Shown piece after piece: positions 8,412-14,429 of a DNA stretch of 19,575 nt. A model generated the notes under the pieces. The model was not told the origin of the DNA and did no database searches. It saw only the letters and a program-made list of their open reading frames with translations. The stretch is from Firmicutes bacterium CAG:882 (GTDB lineage Bacteria > Bacillota > Clostridia > Lachnospirales > Lachnospiraceae), in assembly GCA_000435595.1 (NCBI GenBank), contig FR895419.1, positions 4,910 through 24,484 on the forward strand, in the 5' to 3' direction. The position numbers and the translations under genes were made by a program. Every line of letters begins with the position of its first letter. The first letter of the stretch is position 1.

Positions 8412-9635
8412 ATGGGAATTTATGAAGAGCTTAAGGCGAGAGGCCTTATAGCACAGGTAACCAACGAAGAAGAAATCAGTAAGATGATTAACGAGGGAAA
8501 GGCTACATTCTATATCGGATTTGACTGTACAGCCGATTCTCTTACAGCAGGACATTTCATGGCACTTACGCTTATGAAGCGTCTTCAGATGGCTGGAAAC
8601 AAGCCAATCGCACTGATTGGAGGAGGAACGACCATGATAGGCGATCCTTCCGGAAGAACAGATATGCGTAAGATGCTGACAAAGGAAGATATTGAGCACA
8701 ATGCAGAGTGTTTCAAGAGACAGATGGAGAGTTTTATTGATTTCAGCGACGGAAAAGCACTCATGGTAAACAATGCCGACTGGCTTTTAAATCTTAATTA
8801 CATTGAATTATTACGTGAAGTAGGAGCTTGCTTCAGCGTAAATAACATGCTTCGTGCCGAGTGCTATAAGCAGAGAATGGAGAAAGGACTTTCATTTTTG
8901 GAGTTCAACTACATGATTATGCAGAGCTACGACTTCTATATGTTATACCAGAAATACGGCTGTAACATGGAGTTCGGCGGCGATGATCAGTGGAGCAACA
9001 TGCTCGGAGGAACAGAGCTTATCCGCCGTAAGTTAGGTAAGGATGCTCATGCGATGACAATCACGCTTCTCACCGATTCTAACGGCAAGAAGATGGGAAA
9101 AACCGCAGGAAATGCCGTATGGCTTGACCCGAACAAGACTTCTCCTTACGATTTCTTCCAGTACTGGAGAAATGTCGATGATGCCGATGTAATGAAGTGT
9201 ATCAAGATGCTTACATTTATTCCGCTTGAAGAGATTGAGAAGATGGAAAGCTGGGAAGGCAGTCAGTTAAATGAGGCGAAGATGATTCTTGCTTATGAGC
9301 TTACCAAGCTTGTTCATGGCAAGGAGGAGGCCGATAAGGCTAAGACAGGTGCTCTTGCAATATTCGGCGGCTCAGGAGATTCATCCAACATGCCTACGGT
9401 TGAGATTGAGGATGCTGATTTCAGAGACGGCGTCGTTGACATTCAGACACTTCTTGTAAAGGCAGGTCTTTGCCAGTCACGCGGTGACGCAAGAAGAAAT
9501 GTTGAGCAGGGCGGTGTAACAGCCAACGATGAGAAGGCTACACTTGACACTAAGTTCACAAAGGATGATTTTGGTGACGGAATTGTGCTCAGAAGAGGAA
9601 AGAAGAGCTTCAAGAAGGCAGTACTTAAGAATTAA
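8412..9635 (+). CDS. tyrS: tyrosine--tRNA ligase
   Basis: Class I aminoacyl-tRNA synthetase that charges tRNA-Tyr in the cytosol. From the ATG at 8412 it is 407 residues. A GTG at 8406 is in frame, but AGAAAGGA (8395-8402) is only 3 bases from it and 9 bases from the ATG, so I choose the ATG. The nucleotide-binding HIGH-type motif reads DCTADSLTAGHF (38-49), an unusual TAGH variant. The substrate pocket region LEFNYMIMQSYDF (163-175) is followed by GGDDQWSN (189-196). The second signature is KMGKTAGNA (227-235), and the C-terminus (about 340-405) is an S4 RNA-binding domain with VKAGLCQSRGDARR. The T-box leader with a Tyr specifier independently supports the assignment. Confidence 0.97.
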   Translation: MGIYEELKARGLIAQVTNEEEISKMINEGKATFYIGFDCTADSLTAGHFMALTLMKRLQMAGNKPIALIGGGTTMIGDPSGRTDMRKMLTKEDIEHNAECFKRQMESFIDFSDGKALMVNNADWLLNLNYIELLREVGACFSVNNMLRAECYKQRMEKGLSFLEFNYMIMQSYDFYMLYQKYGCNMEFGGDDQWSNMLGGTELIRRKLGKDAHAMTITLLTDSNGKKMGKTAGNAVWLDPNKTSPYDFFQYWRNVDDADVMKCIKMLTFIPLEEIEKMESWEGSQLNEAKMILAYELTKLVHGKEEADKAKTGALAIFGGSGDSSNMPTVEIEDADFRDGVVDIQTLLVKAGLCQSRGDARRNVEQGGVTANDEKATLDTKFTKDDFGDGIVLRRGKKSFKKAVLKN

Positions 9636-9670
9636 GGCAGCAGGACATACCCGATTAACAACAGTTAATT

Positions 9671-9711
9671 ATATTGTGGAGAGTGCACACAATCTCTCCA
9701 CAATATTTTTT
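9671..9711 (+). terminator. intrinsic terminator after tyrS
   Basis: Perfect 13-bp stem: 9671-9683 (ATATTGTGGAGAG) pairs with 9694-9706 (CTCTCCACAATAT), with a 10-base loop, and runs into six T (9706-9711). It begins 36 bases after the tyrS stop. Confidence 0.93.
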
Positions 9712-9722
9712 AAAATAGTATA

Positions 9723-9751
9723 TTGCAATATAGAATAGCTTGTGATATGAT
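9723..9751 (+). promoter_or_regulatory. probable promoter of the padR cassette
   Basis: TTGCAA (9723-9728) and TATGAT (9746-9751) are 17 bases apart, giving a start near 9758. It is the best vegetative-type match between the tyrS terminator and padR. If used, the padR leader would be about 290 bases and would carry both hairpins described next. Confidence 0.6.
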
Positions 9752-9767
9752 ACAATAAACCCGTTGA

Positions 9768-9809
9768 TAGATATAGTGCGTGCTGTTTACAGACAAAGCA
9801 CTATATCTA
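9768..9809 (+). repeat. 12-bp perfect inverted repeat in the padR leader region
   Basis: TAGATATAGTGC (9768-9779) pairs with GCACTATATCTA (9798-9809) around an 18-base loop that contains a small CTGT/ACAG hairpin. There is no T-run after it, so it does not look like a terminator. It starts about 10 bases after the predicted transcription start and ends 2 bases before the larger inverted-repeat element. Confidence 0.75.
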
Positions 9810-9811
9810 AT

Positions 9812-10019
9812 AGGTAATTGCGAAATGTGATTTTAATGATAAACAGTTGTGCAAATTTAACAAATTCGCAAGCAGGTACTTTACAGCCGTCGGTGTTTGA
9901 CAGCCGTATTTTGGCTGTCTATGCACCGTTACGTGATGTAATGTAGCGAAAGCGTGCCTGTGGTGAATTGTTAAATTTGTACAACGTCCGCCTTCAAATA
10001 TATAGTTTCGCAATTACCT
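9812..10019 (+). repeat. 208-bp inverted-repeat element upstream of padR (structured RNA or MITE-like)
   Basis: This is the main content of the 416-base gap between tyrS and padR. Perfect 14-bp ends AGGTAATTGCGAAA (9812-9825) and TTTCGCAATTACCT (10006-10019) enclose a 20x20 interior loop. Next comes an 18-bp arm pair (9846-9863 with 9968-9985, one G.U), a short extension (9865-9869 with 9963-9967), then 9873-9879 with 9954-9960. The tip holds a perfect 7-bp hairpin GACAGCC/GGCTGTC (9899-9905, 9913-9919) extended by CGGTG/CACCG (9891-9895, 9924-9928), and a small TTAC/GTAA hairpin (9929-9941). No coding frame in it looks real. No clear target-site duplication flanks it, which weakens the transposon reading. 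Confidence 0.8.
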
Positions 10020-10051
10020 GGACTACAGAAAACAAAGAAGGGAGTGTTTGC

Positions 10052-10357
10052 ATGAATACGCAGATGAAGAAGGGGGTTTTGGAACTGTGTGTTCTCTCAA
10101 TGTTAGGTCAGGGCGACAGGTATGGTTATGAGCTCACGGAGAGCTTGTCGGAGGAGATGTCCATTGCGCCCGGAACCTTGTACCTGATACTTAAGAGACT
10201 TAAGGATGATGAATGTGTCGAGACATATCTGGTGGAGTCGGAGGCGGGACCTGCGAGAAAGTATTATCATCTGACCGATAAGGGGATAGAGAGTATGACA
10301 CGGCAGAAGAATGACTGGCAGCAGTTTGTAAGAATTGTTGATAAATTCATAGGTTGA
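10052..10357 (+). CDS. PadR family transcriptional regulator (short)
   Basis: DNA-binding winged-helix repressor family, 101 residues from the ATG at 10052. That start is set by AAGGGAG (10038-10044), 7 bases upstream; the open frame extends back to 9968, but only through the inverted-repeat element. The N-terminus MKKGVLELCVLSML, then GDRYGYELTESLSEE and the recognition-helix/wing region APGTLYLILKRLKDDECVETYLVE followed by GPARKYYHLTDKGIE, are classic PadR. There is little C-terminal extension, so dimerisation would rely on the short last helix as in LmrR-like small PadR proteins. The next start is 17 bases downstream, and PadR regulators are often coupled to HAAS/DUF1700 genes. By analogy with LmrR-LmrCD it could control the heterodimeric exporter at 12271, which is an inference. 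Confidence 0.93.
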   Translation: MNTQMKKGVLELCVLSMLGQGDRYGYELTESLSEEMSIAPGTLYLILKRLKDDECVETYLVESEAGPARKYYHLTDKGIESMTRQKNDWQQFVRIVDKFIG

Positions 10358-10374
10358 TAAGGGAGGAGACTATC

Positions 10375-11817
10375 ATGACAAGAGCGGAATATATGGAAAA
10401 ACTCGCACAGGGACTTAAGGATTATGACGAGGATTTTGCATTAGACATTATCGGGGATTACAGGAGACATTTCGATGAGGCGGCTGCGGACGGAAGAAGT
10501 GAGGAGTCCGTGTGTGAGGAGTTAGGAAACGTTGATGATTTTTTAAGGGATATACCGGAGGAATTTAAGAAAAAGGCTAGTGAGCAGCAGGAGAGCAGTT
10601 CACAGGAAAACTCCGATTTTACTGATGATTTTGGAAAGCTTGCAGATGATTTCGGTAAGTTCGTAAACGAAGCAGGAAAGATGGCAGGCAAAGCAGGAAA
10701 GATGGCCGGCAAAGCAGGAAAGGCGGCAGGCAAGGCTGCGATTAAGGCGGCTAAGAGTGCCGACTCGGCTATAAGCAAGCTCAGCGGGGTTATCGTCGAC
10801 AAAATTAATGAGGCGGTTAACAAGCAGGACGAGGATTTGGATGATTTTGATGAGGAGCAGAAGTTTGACGATGATTTTTCGGTGAACGGGGAGAGTGGCG
10901 AAAATAATTTTGAGCAGACCAAGGAGGAAAAGGAGAGCAGCACGTCCGAGGGCACTGAGAACGACGATTACGGCATGAATCCGCTCATCGTGTGCAGCTA
11001 CACAGGCATCACGGGATTAAAGATGAGTGTGGTTGAGCCCAACGTCGAGCTCAATCAGGGCGATACGCAGGCAGTGACAATCACAATGTCAAGACCGCTC
11101 ACTAAGAAGGAAAAGATGTCCATGAGCCCGGTTGTGACAGTGGAGGACGGCGTGCTAAAGTTCAAGCAGGAAAACAAGAACAGGGCTTTCTCGTTTATAA
11201 GCACGGCGTCGAACGAGCCGCTTATATACTATGTGACGGTTCCGGCAGAATTTGAGAAGATAAATATCGCAACAGTCAGCGGTTATATAAATGTTCAGAG
11301 TGACATAGTGACAGAAAGCTGTAAGCTCTCGACGGTGAGCGGCTCCGTTAAGGTTGAAAACGGCATACATGCCGACAAGCTGAAAATCAGCGCAGTGAGC
11401 GGTTCAATCAAGGTTTCGGCACCGCTTGATGCAAAAAAACAGGAATTGTCGACCGTTAGCGGAAGCGTAAAGGCAGTTATCGAAGGGGACAATTTCAGCG
11501 CAGAGACCGTGAGCGGTTCGGTTAAGCTGTCCGTTGGTTCGCCTTGCGACGGAAAGGTGAGCACAGTCTCAGGCTCGATTGTCATAAATCTTCTCTCTGA
11601 CATCGGAATCGACATAAAGAGCTCGGGAATGAGCGGCTCGATGAAGCTCATGACGGATAAGCATGTCGACTGGAATAACGGTGAGAGCGATAATACGGTA
11701 CGCTTCGGATTTTCAAAGTCCGACAGGCATGCGACCTTCGGGGACAGAATGGTGAGAGTGACCACGAGCTCCGTGAGCGGTTCCGTGAAGGTGTACGACT
11801 TCGGGAAGGCGGAGTAG
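10375..11817 (+). CDS. HAAS/DUF1700 plus DUF4097 beta-repeat protein
   Basis: 480 residues from the ATG at 10375, preceded by GGGAGGAG (10361-10368). Residues 1-62 are a HAAS/DUF1700-type domain (MTRAEYMEKLAQGLKDYDEDFALDIIGDY, then ELGNVDDFLRDIP). Residues 85-135 are Gly/Ala/Lys rich with a repeated AGKMAGK unit. Residues 152-200 are strongly acidic. The C-terminal half is DUF4097-like, a probable beta-helix, with VSG-type repeats starting at 301, 321, 341, 361, 379, 398, 419 and 467, about 20 residues apart. HAAS proteins are usually paired with PadR and often carry membrane helices. I see none here and no signal peptide, so it may be cytosolic or peripheral. The molecular role is unknown; a signalling partner of the PadR protein is the best contextual guess. 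Confidence 0.85.
   Translation: MTRAEYMEKLAQGLKDYDEDFALDIIGDYRRHFDEAAADGRSEESVCEELGNVDDFLRDIPEEFKKKASEQQESSSQENSDFTDDFGKLADDFGKFVNEAGKMAGKAGKMAGKAGKAAGKAAIKAAKSADSAISKLSGVIVDKINEAVNKQDEDLDDFDEEQKFDDDFSVNGESGENNFEQTKEEKESSTSEGTENDDYGMNPLIVCSYTGITGLKMSVVEPNVELNQGDTQAVTITMSRPLTKKEKMSMSPVVTVEDGVLKFKQENKNRAFSFISTASNEPLIYYVTVPAEFEKINIATVSGYINVQSDIVTESCKLSTVSGSVKVENGIHADKLKISAVSGSIKVSAPLDAKKQELSTVSGSVKAVIEGDNFSAETVSGSVKLSVGSPCDGKVSTVSGSIVINLLSDIGIDIKSSGMSGSMKLMTDKHVDWNNGESDNTVRFGFSKSDRHATFGDRMVRVTTSSVSGSVKVYDFGKAE
10672..10734 (+). repeat. three tandem 21-bp repeats inside the HAAS/DUF4097 gene
   Basis: Three near-identical 21-base units (10672-10692, 10693-10713, 10714-10734) start GCAGGAAAG and encode AGKMAGK, AGKMAGK and AGKAAGK. 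The first two differ at one base, the third at a few. Being in frame, copy-number change would only lengthen or shorten the Lys/Gly/Ala linker. Confidence 0.9.
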
Positions 11818-11888
11818 GCTCCATAATTATTTGAGTTATAAAATTCGAGTGGCATAACAGTAGTTCTTGTTTGTTAAGTGTATATTCG

Positions 11889-12101
11889 GTTATATTTATA
11901 CATCTTGGCTCCGTTTTACGAAGCTAAGATGTTCTAAGAACTCTGATAAAAGTAATAAAAAACAGTCACCATCGCTGCAAAACAGCCATCCGTGGCTGGT
12001 TGCAGCTAAGCCGGCATCCGTGCCGGCTTTGGTTATTTTATGGACAGAGTTCTTAGAATATCTTAGATTCGTACATCTAATTATGCACACATAAATATAA
12101 C
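11889..12101 (+). repeat. 213-bp inverted-repeat element between the padR cassette and the second exporter
   Basis: Main content of the 453-base gene-free stretch 11818-12270. Outer arms GTTATATTTAT (11889-11899) and ATAAATATAAC (12091-12101) are perfect. After an interior loop, a 29-position arm pair (11917-11945 with 12045-12073) has 27 Watson-Crick pairs, one G.T and one mismatch. It continues through ATAAAA/TTTTAT and TAA/TTA. Two hairpins sit at the tip: GCTGCAA...TTGCAGC (11974-12006) enclosing CAGCCA/TGGCTG, and AGCCGGCA/TGCCGGCT (12009-12028). Both tip hairpins end in the same CA-TCCG-TG cap. Short open frames on both strands here are by-products of the palindrome. No transposase and no obvious target duplication were seen. 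Confidence 0.85.
12009..12039 (+). terminator. possible intrinsic terminator within the right inverted-repeat element
   Basis: The GC-rich 8-bp hairpin AGCCGGCA-TCCG-TGCCGGCT is followed by TTGGTTATTTT, a broken T-tract. It could end transcripts of the padR cassette, for which I see no other terminator. The interrupted T-run makes this uncertain, and the hairpin may only be part of the larger fold. Confidence 0.4.
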
Positions 12102-12192
12102 ATAATATATTGTTGGTTTAGCATTTTTTACGAATATTTTGCCCGCAAAAGTGAAATCTTATAAAGGTTATATTAACTTTTCATAAACTCCA

Positions 12193-12221
12193 TTGACTTA
12201 GTGTTTTTTGGGTGTCATTAT
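12193..12221 (+). promoter_or_regulatory. probable promoter of the second exporter operon
   Basis: TTGACT (12193-12198) and CATTAT (12216-12221) are 17 bases apart and would start RNA near 12228, about 43 bases before the first codon. The -35 is strong and the -10 moderate. I did not find a convincing operator palindrome around it. Confidence 0.55.
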
Positions 12222-12270
12222 TGCTTGTAAACAGCTAAAAAAGCATAGAAAAAGAGAAACGAGGATGATT

Positions 12271-14424
12271 ATGGGAAAATTGATTAAGTATCTGGCTGAC
12301 CACAAGCTTGCGGTACTTGCCATACTGCTTCTGCTTGGTGTTCAGGCATTCTGCGACCTTTCTCTTCCGTCATACACATCGGATATTGTGGATGTAGGAA
12401 TACAGCAGAGCGGTATTGAAGGTGCTGCAGCAGAGAAGTATACGCAGGAGACTTACGAGGCGTTAAAGCTTTTCATGAGCGTTGATGAGGCGGAATACCT
12501 TGATGAATGCTATGAGCTTTCGGACGGCGTGTATGTCAGAAAGAACCTATCATCAAAGGAACTTGAAGAGTTGAATGATTCACTTCTGACGGCTGCAAGC
12601 ATGGTGTATTCTGTTGAGACATCGGGGCAGTACAGCGTGAGTGATATTGTCGCCGGTTACAATGCAGGGCTTGTGACGAGGGAAATGCTTGACAGCGTGA
12701 CATCACAGGTTGAGACATCAATGGGCGATATGGCATCATCAATGAAAACTCAGATGGCGGTTGAGCTTGTAAAGAGTGAGTATGCGGCTTTGGGTTACGA
12801 TTTGAACTCAATTCAGAGAAGTTATCTGTTGACAACGGGAGCAAAGATGCTTGCCATGACACTTCTCATGGTTGCGGCGGCTATAGGTGTTGGCTTTATA
12901 GGTGCGAGAACGGCGGCGGCTATAGGCAGAGACCTGAGAGAAAAGCTTTTTACGAAGGTCATTGGATTTTCAAATGCGGACATAAACAAGTTTTCAACGG
13001 CATCTCTCATAACGCGGAGCACCAACGATGTGCAACAGGTGCAGCAGGTTTCGGTTATGATGTTAAGGATTGTTCTTTATGCACCTATCATAGGAATAGG
13101 CGGAATCATAAAGGTTACGGGAACTAAGACGGGAATGGGCTGGATAATCGGCGTTGCCGTTGGTGCTGTGCTCTCACTTGTGCTTGTGCTCATGGTCGTG
13201 GCTATGCCTAAGTTTAAGAAGATGCAGAGCCTTGTTGACCGTGTAAACCTCGTATCACGAGAGATACTTACAGGTACAATGGTTATAAGAGCATTCAGCA
13301 GGGAAAAACATGAGGAGGAGAGATTTGACAAGGCAAACAAGGACCTCATGTCAACACAGCTTTTTACAAACCGTGTTATGTCAATAATGATGCCTGCCAT
13401 GATGCTTATTATGAATGCAATAACGGTCCTCATCGTCTGGATGGGAGCAAAAGGTATCGACCTCGGACATATGCAGGTTGGAGACATGATGGCGTTTATA
13501 ACATATACAATGCAGATTGTCATGGCGTTCCTCATGATAACAATGATTTCGGTGATGCTTCCGAGGGCGGGAGTTGCAGCGGAGCGTATTGAGGAGGTGT
13601 TAAACACTGAGGAGACGATTAAGGATAAGGCTGATGCCGCTGAGACGGATAAGAAGCTTGCAGACTGCAAGGGCGTTCTTGAATTTCATGATGTGTCGTT
13701 CAGATTTGAGGGTGGAAGTGAGAATGCCATCTCGAAGCTGAGCTTTAAGGCGGAGCCGGGAAAGACTACAGCAATTATCGGAAGTACAGGATGCGGTAAG
13801 TCAACGGTTGTAAATCTTCTCGACAGATTTTATGATGTGACAGAGGGAAGTATCACGCTTGACGGTGTGGATATAAGAGACATGTCACAGAAGGAACTTA
13901 GAAGCCATATAGGACTTGTACCTCAAAAGGGAGTGCTCTTCTCAGGAACCATAGAGAGCAACATCAAGTACGGCGGAGATTTTGTGACCGACGAGGACAT
14001 GAAGGAAGCGGCAGAGATTGCACAGGCGACAGAGTTTATCGAGAGTAAGAAGGATGGATATGCCGATTCGATAGCTCAGGGAGGAAACAATGTATCCGGA
14101 GGACAGAAGCAGCGCCTGTCGATAGCGAGAGCTGTTGCGGTGAAACCTAAGATATATGTGTTTGATGACAGCTTCTCGGCACTTGATTTTAAGACGGATG
14201 CGGCGCTCAGAAAGGCACTTTCGGCAAGAACCAAGGATGCTTCCGTGATTATTGTGGCTCAGAGAATTTCAACAATAATGAATGCTGATCAGATTATTCT
14301 TTTGAATGAAGGAAAAGTGGCAGGAATGGGAACCCATAAGGAGCTTTTAAAGAGCTGCCCTGAATATCTTGAAATTGCAAAATCCCAGCTTTCCGAGGCG
14401 GAGCTTGCAGGAGAGGAGGCATAA
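12271..14424 (+). CDS. heterodimeric ABC exporter, degenerate subunit with large extracellular insertion
   Basis: 717 residues from the ATG at 12271, chosen because GAGG (12261-12264) lies 6 bases upstream; an in-frame ATG at 12265 is too close to it. After a first membrane helix (about 13-33), residues about 45-190 form a hydrophilic, acidic, mostly helical-looking insertion before the second helix (about 190-212). This explains the extra 130 or so residues over a standard half-transporter. BmrD of Bacillus also has an extracellular insertion. The ATPase has Walker A GSTGCGKST (504-512) and signature VSGGQ (608-612). It has FDD with Asp633 in place of the catalytic Glu, and Gln664 in place of the switch His, so it is the degenerate partner. 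The gene downstream supplies the competent half. Substrate unknown. Confidence 0.92.
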   Translation: MGKLIKYLADHKLAVLAILLLLGVQAFCDLSLPSYTSDIVDVGIQQSGIEGAAAEKYTQETYEALKLFMSVDEAEYLDECYELSDGVYVRKNLSSKELEELNDSLLTAASMVYSVETSGQYSVSDIVAGYNAGLVTREMLDSVTSQVETSMGDMASSMKTQMAVELVKSEYAALGYDLNSIQRSYLLTTGAKMLAMTLLMVAAAIGVGFIGARTAAAIGRDLREKLFTKVIGFSNADINKFSTASLITRSTNDVQQVQQVSVMMLRIVLYAPIIGIGGIIKVTGTKTGMGWIIGVAVGAVLSLVLVLMVVAMPKFKKMQSLVDRVNLVSREILTGTMVIRAFSREKHEEERFDKANKDLMSTQLFTNRVMSIMMPAMMLIMNAITVLIVWMGAKGIDLGHMQVGDMMAFITYTMQIVMAFLMITMISVMLPRAGVAAERIEEVLNTEETIKDKADAAETDKKLADCKGVLEFHDVSFRFEGGSENAISKLSFKAEPGKTTAIIGSTGCGKSTVVNLLDRFYDVTEGSITLDGVDIRDMSQKELRSHIGLVPQKGVLFSGTIESNIKYGGDFVTDEDMKEAAEIAQATEFIESKKDGYADSIAQGGNNVSGGQKQRLSIARAVAVKPKIYVFDDSFSALDFKTDAALRKALSARTKDASVIIVAQRISTIMNADQIILLNEGKVAGMGTHKELLKSCPEYLEIAKSQLSEAELAGEEA

Positions 14425-14429
14425 GACGG

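Noticed and set aside
9768..9809. Terminator upstream of padR
   Set aside because: The stem is strong but no T-run follows, and the true tyrS terminator is already present at 9671-9711.
9897..9925. TTGACA with TATGCA 17 bases downstream inside the left element
   Set aside because: The -10 matches poorly and both boxes are part of the tip hairpin stems; the pair at 9723-9751 is better.
9812..10019. Invertible promoter switch (inverton) flanked by the 14-bp repeats
   Set aside because: Size and repeats would fit, and a weak promoter-like pair can be drawn inside on the minus strand. However, the symmetry extends deep into the segment, a better promoter lies outside it, and no recombinase gene is present. 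Long reads showing both orientations would revive the idea.
11295..11855. 186-codon minus-strand frame with repeating LTEPLTV
   Set aside because: It is the antisense reading of the VSG repeats of the DUF4097 gene; the periodicity is inherited from the sense strand.
11867..12094. Overlapping open frames on both strands (75 and 64 codons) in the gap after the DUF4097 gene
   Set aside because: They lie inside the palindromic element and mirror one another because of the inverted repeat; no suitable ribosome site and no protein-like composition.
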